Source: Ruania suaedae (GTDB taxonomy: Bacteria > Actinomycetota > Actinomycetes > Actinomycetales > Beutenbergiaceae). From it: 64,000 nt of DNA. Position 1 is the first letter of the stretch. Each line of letters begins with the position of its first letter. Below the pieces are notes generated by a model. The model had not been told where the DNA came from. It searched no databases and was given only the letters and a program-made list of their open reading frames with translations. This document shows, one piece after another, positions 22,110 to 30,300 of the stretch. The position numbers and the translations under genes were made by a program. The stretch is from contig NZ_CP088018.1 of assembly GCF_021049265.1 (NCBI RefSeq), positions 2,542,001-2,606,000 of the forward strand, given 5' to 3'.

Positions 22110-24015
22110 ACGTGACCGAGTACCAGGCTCCCTCGCGGTCGGACTGGAGGTCCACATAGCGCACGGACATCGTGGCCGGCCCTGGCACGTGCGGGCTGCT
22201 GACGAAGGTCATCGGGGACCCGGAGGCCTCGTGCACGAAGGATGAGACCTGGTCGTCACGGCGGAACTGCATCCCCCAGCCGACATCGCCGACGGCGGTG
22301 ACCAGCACGTCATCGAGGTCGCCGTTGCCATTGACGTCACTGGTCTCGAGCGGCACCTGCTGACCGTCGGCGATGTTCGTGATCTGCGGCGCCAGCAGAT
22401 CGATCGGTGCACTCGTGCCCAGCGCGGAGACCTCGCCGTCGACGATCTGACGTGCTGAGAAGGTCACGCCCTCGGCCACGTCGATGCTCGGCGGCAGCAC
22501 ACTCCAGCTACCGGCGTCGTCGACCTGCGTGGTCGCGATGACCTCTCCCGCGGCCGAGAGGATCTCGACGGCGGCCCCGGGCTCGCCGCTGCCCGCGAGC
22601 GTGGGCATCACGCGCGAGACGGTCTCCTGGAACGGGTCGAAGGTGGGCGGGGACGGGGGCTCCGGGTCCTCGGTCGGGTCCTCGGTCGGGTCCTCAGTGG
22701 GGTCCTCGGTCGGGTCCTCAGTGGGGTCCTCGGTCGGGTCCTCGGTGGGGTCCTCGGTCGGGTCCTCGGTGGGGTCGTCGGTCGAGTTCTCAGTCGGGTC
22801 CGGGGCAGGCACGTCCGGCGCAGGCAGCACCGGCGGCGCAGGCAACTCCATCGCGGGAGGCAGGTCCAGTCCGGGGCTGGGTGCCGGTGCCGGAGCGCGT
22901 CCCGGGGCAGGTGCTGGGGCGGGTGCGGTCGAGTCCGGCGGCGGCCCTTCGCCGTCGTCCGGCTCGGCGTCCGGCTCGTCGTCCGAGTCGTCGTCCGGCT
23001 CGTCCTGGCCGTCAGGCGCCGACGGCGGTGCCGGAGCCGGTGCGGGAGGCGGCGCCGGAGCCGTGGCAGCAGGCGGCGCCGGCTCCGAGGCCTCGCCGAG
23101 CCCGCCCCCGAGCAGGGCGACAGCCGGGATCGCCACGATCACCACGGCCACCGCTGCGGCACCCGCGATCTGGCCGCGCGGCCTGGTCGCCAGCCAGGAG
23201 CCCGCGGCCAGATGTCCCACCTGAGGGACGGCACCCGCGAGGAGAAGCAGCATGCCGGCCTCGTGCAGGCGCGAGGACGCGTGGGACAGATCGAGCAGCA
23301 CCGCCTGACAGTGCGTGCAGTCCTCGACGTGATCCTCGATGCCGCGGGCGCGGCGGTCGCTGACCTTGCCGCGCTGCCACCCGGCCAGACGAGCCACGAA
23401 GGGACGGCATTGCGCCGGAGCGCCGGTGCTGTTGAGGTGGGCACCGAGCCATTCGGTGCGCAGGCGCTCGCGGGCGCGATACGCGAGGGCCGAGGTGCTA
23501 CCCGCGCTCAGCCCCAGATCAGCGCCGACCTCGCGCAGCGAACGCCCCTCGACGTCCACCAGCCAGAGCACCTGCCGCCAGCGCTCGGGCAGGGTCCGGA
23601 AGGCCGTCGTGAGCAGCATCCGATCGAGCACCGCCCCCTCGGACCCGGGGGCCGCCTGATCGGACAGGGTCTCGACCTCGAGCGCAGCCGTCTGACCATC
23701 CGGCCGGAGGCGGGCGGCCGCCCGCCTGACCGAGGTGGTGATGTAGGCGCGGACGTGCTCCTGCGGCCCGCCCCCCGAGCGCACGGCCTGCAGGACCTGC
23801 AGGAAACCCAGCTGGACGGCGTCCTCCGCATCCGTGGAGCTCGTCACGCGCCGGGCCGCCGCGAGCGCCGCCGGGCGGTGACGGCGGTAGATCTCCTCGA
23901 AGGCGCCGACGTCGCCGCCGCGGACCCGATCCAGCGCGGCCGAGTCGTCGGCGCTCATGCCGACGTCTGCGTCCTCAATCATCGCCGGCACCGGCTCCGC
24001 GGGTGCGTAGGGCAT
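22090..24015 (-). CDS. ECF-type sigma factor fused to zinc-finger, membrane and extracellular Ig-like domains
   Basis: 641 residues in one intact frame. Order: sigma-70 region 2 (about 27-95; FEEIYRRHRPAALAAARRV, DAEDAVQLGFLQVL), region 4 (about 135-190; LPERWRQVLWLVDVEGRSL and the HTH LREVGADLGLSAGSTSALAY), an HxxxCxxC motif (H229, C233, C236) like the zf-HC2 zinc finger of anti-sigma factors, and a membrane helix (about 283-303). Outside come a Pro/Ala/Asp linker (310-405), a DPTE repeat (406-451), an Ig-like Big domain (about 461-545) and a C-terminal beta domain. Sigma factor and anti-sigma-like anchor are thus one polypeptide, as in ECF groups with C-terminal extensions. Signal-triggered proteolysis could release the sigma part (inference). 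It is divergent from the giant surface protein gene, a likely target. Alternative starts: M12, M20. Confidence 0.88.
   Translation of the reverse strand: MPYAPAEPVPAMIEDADVGMSADDSAALDRVRGGDVGAFEEIYRRHRPAALAAARRVTSSTDAEDAVQLGFLQVLQAVRSGGGPQEHVRAYITTSVRRAAARLRPDGQTAALEVETLSDQAAPGSEGAVLDRMLLTTAFRTLPERWRQVLWLVDVEGRSLREVGADLGLSAGSTSALAYRARERLRTEWLGAHLNSTGAPAQCRPFVARLAGWQRGKVSDRRARGIEDHVEDCTHCQAVLLDLSHASSRLHEAGMLLLLAGAVPQVGHLAAGSWLATRPRGQIAGAAAVAVVIVAIPAVALLGGGLGEASEPAPPAATAPAPPPAPAPAPPSAPDGQDEPDDDSDDEPDAEPDDGEGPPPDSTAPAPAPAPGRAPAPAPSPGLDLPPAMELPAPPVLPAPDVPAPDPTENSTDDPTEDPTEDPTEDPTEDPTEDPTEDPTEDPTEDPTEDPEPPSPPTFDPFQETVSRVMPTLAGSGEPGAAVEILSAAGEVIATTQVDDAGSWSVLPPSIDVAEGVTFSARQIVDGEVSALGTSAPIDLLAPQITNIADGQQVPLETSDVNGNGDLDDVLVTAVGDVGWGMQFRRDDQVSSFVHEASGSPMTFVSSPHVPGPATMSVRYVDLQSDREGAWYSVTFTVVNP
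22663..22800 (-). repeat. 12-bp in-frame tandem repeat coding (Asp-Pro-Thr-Glu)n in the sigma-factor linker
   Basis: About ten units of a 12-bp repeat (reading GGTCCTCGGTCG or close variants on the plus strand) encode DPTE four-residue units, with one diverged unit (NSTD). Because the unit is a multiple of three, copy-number change would lengthen or shorten the extracellular stalk without breaking the frame. No spacers exist, so this is not a CRISPR array. Confidence 0.9.
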
Positions 24016-24357
24016 TCACCTGCCCAACATAACCCGGCCGCCGATCACCGCATTGATGATCCCGCCCCGGCGTCACGATTTCGTCAATAGCGCCACGCCC
24101 GGCGATCATGACGCGAGAGTGCGATATGTCACAGTCCGATCCCGCGAACTTCACGATCGTTCAGGAATGTCGTCTGACTTTTCCGGCCGTGCCGCCGCGC
24201 ATTTCCCGAACAGGTACACGGCCGTTCAATTGCGGCTTTCCCCGGATATCCCGTCCGGCCCCACTCACGCTTTCCGAGAGCCCCTAGCCTCGAATTTGCC
24301 AGCCAGCCGCGCGGTCGCGGATGGGCACGCGTCGACGGAAAGTTCTCTCACACGATC
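24016..24357. other. 342-bp divergent intergenic region between sigma-factor gene and giant surface-protein gene
   Basis: This stretch is visibly less GC-rich than its surroundings and must hold the promoters of both flanking genes. The 7-mer TCACGAT occurs twice (24073-24079 and 24151-24157). CGAACTT at 24145-24151 resembles an ECF -35 element, but the nearest CGTC lies too far away for normal spacing, so I do not call a promoter. No open frame or stable hairpin was noticed. Confidence 0.5.
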
Positions 24358-27300
24358 ATGCTGCACTCTGCCCTGCGCCTCCCGCTCGCCGCGGTTGCGA
24401 CACTCTCCTTGGTCCTGACGCTGCTGGTGGCGCCCTTCGGCCTCGCCCCCGCTCAGGCCGACGGCACACCCGATATCCAGGTCTCGCAGAACACGCCCAC
24501 CGAAGCCCTCTACGGCGGGCCCGTCCCGGTCACGCTCACCGCGTCCAACGACACCGAGACCGACGCATACAACGTCAGCGTCGTGGACGTCATCCCGGCG
24601 GGCGTGAGCATCGGCAACGCCTCCCCGGCGCCTACGCGCACCGTCGAGCGCGAGGACGGCAGCACAGTCGTCATCTGGAGCAACATCTCGGACCTGCTGG
24701 CCGGCACCGACGTCACCCTCACCTACGAGCTGGTGCCCGCCGCGGAGTCCTTCGTGATCGGTGACACGCTGACCAACGACGCGACCGTGCTGGCGCACTC
24801 CGACGCACGTGCCCTGCCCGCCTTCGACGCCGCCGGCAACCCGGTCGAAGGCAGCTTCACCTCCTTCGCCGGCACCTCCGCCGCCTCCGAACTCGTCCCG
24901 TTCCGGATCACCAAGTCCGAGCCCAGCCCCGAGGCCGAGCTGCTGCGCGGCGTGCACGACCAGCAGACCGTCTACACCCTCACCGTCGACAACAACCTCC
25001 TCCACGCCAGCGAGCACTTCACCGTGGTCGACTATCTGCCCGCGGGGCTGGAGTTCCTCGGCTGCGGCGAGGTCGACAGCTCCACCGCCGAGACCGAGGA
25101 GTACACCGGTTCCGGCCGGCTCGACACGATCACCGCCCCGGCCATGGAGTTCCCGTGCCCGGCCCCGAGCAACGTGCAGACCGTCACCACCGACCCCGAC
25201 GGCCCGGGCCCGCTCGAGGCCGGCGTCTACACCCGCGTCACCTGGGACGCGGCGAGCCTGGCCGAGGCCCTCGGCTCGGCCTCCCTCGGCGCGGCCGGGT
25301 CCTTTTCCTTCCAGTACGTCGCCGCAGTCCCGCTTCGCGAGAACGTCCTGGCCGAGCTCGACGAACCGACCGCCAACCTGGACAACAACACCGGCGACCT
25401 GACCACCGACGAACAGGAACTGCGTAACGGCGCCTCCGCGCAGGGCACCACCCTGGGCACCACGGCCGAGGCTTGGGACGACCACGTCGTCACCGCCGAG
25501 GACGTGGCGATCGTGAAGTCCGTGGACACCGGCGGCGACGTCGAGCAGGGCTCGACCTCCACCTGGACCCTCGACATCCGCTCCAGCGAGTACGCGCAGG
25601 AGACCGGGACCATCACAGTCACCGACACCCTGCCCGCCGCACTAGACCTCACCGGGGCGACCCCCGGCGTCGCCTCCCAGGCCGAGCAGCCCGACGGCAC
25701 GGTGCTGCTCACGTGGGAGCTGCCCGGGTTCACCGAGCCGAACAGCGACACCCGGATCACCTACACCACCGAGACCCGCCAGAACTACCGCGGCAGCGAG
25801 GCTCCGGTGGCAGCCAATGACAGCTGGACCAACACGGTCGACCTGGCCACCGACGCCACGATCATCACCGACAACGACGCGAGCACCGAGGTGCTCGGCA
25901 TCGTCGATGACTCCGCCGCCGGGCAGAACACCCGCGGCCCCGCACTCAGCAAGGCCGTGGCCGACCGGACCGCCGCGATCGGCGACTGCACCGACGCCGC
26001 ACTCACCTTCTCCGAGGACCAGGCCGACGGCCAGTTCCGTGCGGGTGACCGGGTGTGCTGGCGGGTCACCGTCGACTACCCCACAAACCTGGACACCCTC
26101 TCGCCGCTGGTGCGCGACTTCCTCCCGGAGGGCTTCACGTTCGAGGGCTGGGAGGTCACGGATGCGAACACCCTCTCCACCGACGGGATCGACTTCACCG
26201 AGGACGGCTCGGTCCTGACCTGGGACCTCGAGGACGTCGCCTCCACCGGCGAGACGTTCGAGGTGGTCGTCTCGACCATCGTCACCGACCCGAACGCCGC
26301 CAGCTCGGCCGACATCGTGGAGAACCTGGCCAAGCTCAGCTACCGCAACAGCGACGGCCGTGCCTTCCAGGACCGCGACATGGCGGACGTGGAGTACCTC
26401 GCGCCCACCGTCACCCTCGACAAGTCGGTCGACGTCGAGATCGTGCAGGGCGGTGACGTCGCCACCTACACGGTCGCCGTCAGCAACAGCGACGACCTGG
26501 ACGCGACCAACGCCTCCGTGCGCGACCTCCTGCCCCCGGGCATCACCTGCGCGGAGGTCACCGACCCCGGGGCGACCACCTGCAGCGATGACGGCGAGAC
26601 CGCGCAGCTGCAGTGGGACGGCCTCGACCTGCCCGCGGGCGAGACGCTCGAGCTCACCTACCAGGTGGCCTTCCCCGACACCTACGCCCCCGGCACGGCC
26701 CTGGACAACCACGCCGGCGTCCGCCAGTTCGAGACCGGAACCAACACCGGCGAGCCGTTCGTGCACGTCCCGGCCGAGAACATCGACCCCGAGCTCACGC
26801 CCAACACCACCCCGGCCGACGACCCGGCCACGGTGACCGTGACCGGCGCCGAGACCCTCAAGTCCCAGACCACCGGCCTGGACGAGGAGGGCAACGCCGG
26901 CGCCGACGAGGCCACCATCGGCGAGACGATCGACTACACCGTCACCGCCACCGTGCCCGAGGGCACGACCGTCGAGGGCGCCCAGCTGGTCGACACCCTC
27001 CCTGCGGGTGTGCGCCTCGAGGGCGGATCGGTCGCCACCCTCAACGGTGAGCCCCTGCCGGACGGCTTCGGCACCGTGGTCGACAGCACCGGGGCGGACG
27101 GCACCGTGGTGACCGTGACCTTCCCGGCCACCTACACCAACGCCGAGGGCAGCGGCGAGGACGTCCTCGAGCTGACCTTCACCGTCACCGTCCTCGACGA
27201 CGCCGCGCTCACCGCCGGCGACGCCCTGACCAACACCGCTCAGCTCACCTGGGACGGCGGTGGGACCTCCCCGGCCGAGGTGACCACCACGATCGTCGAG

Positions 27301-30300
27301 CCCGACCTCGCAGTCGCCAAGAGCAACGACGTCCCCGACGGCTTCGTCGAGCCCGGGCAGCTCGTCGGCTACACCGTCGAGGTGACCAACGACGGCGCAG
27401 CCTCCACCGCGTACGAGGTCGCCGTGACCGACGTGGTGCCCCAGGACGTCACCCCCGTCGACGCCGAGGGCGAGGCGATCACCAGTGGCACCGCCACGCT
27501 GCCCGGGGGCGGGGAGTGGAACGCCTCCACCCGCACCATCACCTGGCAGCTGGCCTCGCTCGCCCCCGGCGACTCCGAGACCTACACCTACGACGCGCGC
27601 ATCTCCGACCCGCTCACCAGCGGCTCCGAGCTGACCAACGCCGTCACGGTCACCGGCACCTCGATGCCCGGGACCACCGCCGACGAGCGGACCCCCGAGG
27701 CCGGTGTGCCCGGCTACCAGGACTCCGCCTCCTCCACCCTGGAGGGCCCGGTGGTCACCGTCGCCAAGGCGGTCGACCCGGCCGAGGCCACCGTCGGTGA
27801 GAACCTCACCTACACCCTGGACGTGTCCGTGCCGGCGCTGACCCGCGCCTTCGACACGGTCGTGCTCGACGAGCTGCCCTCGGGCGTCACCTTCGACGAG
27901 CTCGTCAGCGTGACCTGCGCCGACTGCGAACCGGCCATCGACGCCGATCTCATCGGCACCGACGGGCAGACCGTCGGCTTCTCCCTCGGCGACATCGCAC
28001 CGGCCCAGACCGACCGCACCCTCACCCTCGTCTACACCGGGTACGTGGACTCGGCGGCCGGCGCCGGGGACACGGTGACCAACACCGCGGCCGCGTACTA
28101 CAACAGCACCGACGAGGTCACCGGCCCGCCCGCTGAGGTTCCCTCCCCCGAGGACTTCGACTCCTCCACCCCGCCCGGCGAGGCGAGCGTGGACATCGAG
28201 GAGCCGGCGCTGAGCCTGGACAAGGACGTGAGCGGTCAGGTCGGCGACTCCGACCAGCGCCGCGCCACCCCGGGCGAGACCCTCACCTACACCGTGGACA
28301 TCACCAACACCGGCGGTTCGGACGCCTTCGACCTGACCGTCGAGGACAGCCCGGACGAGCGACTGCTCGACCTGGCCGACGAGACCGACCTCAGCCAGGC
28401 CGGCGGCGTCACCGTCACCGACGGTGACCACACCGACGGCTCCCTGGCCTGGCAGGTCGCCGGGCCACTGGCCCCCGGGGAGACGCTCACCCTCACCTAC
28501 TCCCTCACCATCCCGGCCGACTGGGACGAGTCCCAGGAGGTCGATGGTCCCGAGCTGACCAACACCGCCGTCGTGACCTCGGCCTACGGGCTGGACGAGG
28601 ACACCCGCACCGACAACCCCGGGCGGGAGTACCCGGTGTACGAATCCGAGGAGGACGTCGTCGAGGTCGAGCTGGACCTCGCCTCGATCGGCGACACCCT
28701 CTGGTACGACGTGAACGGTGACGGCGTCATCGACGACGGTGAGCCCCGCCTCGGCGGCGTCGACGTGACGATCACCTACCTCGGCGCGGACGGGGTCCCC
28801 GGGGGCGGTGACGATGAGACGATCACCGTGACCACGAACGAGAACGGTGAGTACCTGGCCGAGCACCTGCCCGGCGGTGAGTACATCGTCTCGGTCGATA
28901 CCGAGTCCGAGACCCTCCTCGAGCAGGGCCTGGCCCCGACCTACGACCTCGACGACGGCACGGACGGTGCCGACGCCGTCTGGCAGGGCTCCCTCGGCGA
29001 GGCCGAGGCCAAGCGGGACGTCGACTTCGGCTTCCGCGGCTCGGCCGGTATCGGCGACACGGTCTGGTTCGACCAGAACCGCGACGGCGTGAAGGACGCC
29101 GGCGAGGCCGGCATCCCCGGCGCCGCGGTCACGGTGACCTGGGCCGGCCCCGACGGCGACCTGTCCACCACCGAGGACAACGTCACCTACACCACCACCA
29201 CCGACGAGTCCGGCACCTACCGCGTCGGGGCCCTCCCGGCCGGCGAGTTCAGCGTCGAGGTGGACCTACCGGACGGGTACGACAGCTACGTCCAGGTCAG
29301 CGGACCCGGCGGTGAGGACGACGCACTCGACTCCTCCTCCCAGGTCACCCTGACCACCGGCGAGGAGAACGAGGACCAGGACTTCGGCTACGCCGGCACC
29401 GGCTCCCTCGGTGACACCGTCTGGCTGGACCAGGACGGCGACGGCACCCAGAACGGTGACGAGCCGGGGATCGCCGGCGTCACCGTCGAGGCCGTGCTCA
29501 CCGGCCCCGGCGGCGAGGAGACGACGCTCACCACCGTGACCGACGAGAACGGCGGGTACCTCTTCGAGAACCTGCCGGCCGGCGACTTCACCGTCACCGT
29601 CACCGGGCCGCTGCCCGGCGCCGTGGAGAACACGGGCTACCCCGACGGCGGCGGCGACTCCACCTCCGCCGGCACCCTGGCCGACGGCGAGGACAACCTC
29701 GCGCAGGACTTCGGCTACTACGCCGAGGGTCTGCTGGGTGACCGCGTCTGGTGGGACATCGACGCCGACGGCGTCCAGGACGACGACGAGCCGGGCCTGT
29801 CCGGTGTCACCGTCACCGCCACCGGCCCGAACGGCCTGTCGTTCACCACGACCACCGGCGAGGACGGGGAGTACCTCTTCGAGAACCTCCCCGACGGTGA
29901 GTGGACCGTGACCGTGACCGACGGCGTGGCCGAGGGCTTCGCGCCCACCTTCGACGCCGACTCCGGGACCGAGAACCCGGACGAGACCTCGACCGTGGAG
30001 CTGATCGGCTCCGACCTGGAGCAGGACTTCGGCTACACCGGCACCGCCGCCCTCGGCGACACCGTCTGGTTCGACCGCGACGGCGACGGCAACCAGAGCG
30101 ACGGCGAGCCCGGCCTGCCCGGTGTGGGCATCACCCTCACCTGGGCCGGACCGGACGGTGAGCTGGGCACCGATGACGACCTGGTGCGCACCACCACCAC
30201 CGATGCCGAGGGCCGGTACGGCTTCGAGAGCCTGCCCGCCGGCGAGTTCACGGTCTCGGTGGACCCGCAGACCCTCCCCGAGGGGATGCGCGCCACGTTC

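Noticed and set aside
22663-22800. CRISPR-like array
   Set aside because: The repeat unit is only 12 bp, contiguous, without spacers, and encodes a tetrapeptide repeat in frame.
24145-24174. ECF-type promoter recognised by the fused sigma factor
   Set aside because: CGAACTT and CGTC are present, but their spacing is several bases longer than known ECF promoters allow.
25642-28866. A 1074-codon open frame on the minus strand opposite the surface protein (and a 990-codon one at 29266-32238)
   Set aside because: Both are mirror frames of the repetitive, GC3-rich surface-protein gene; the translations are Val/Gly/Arg-rich low-complexity sequence without domains, start signals or promoters.
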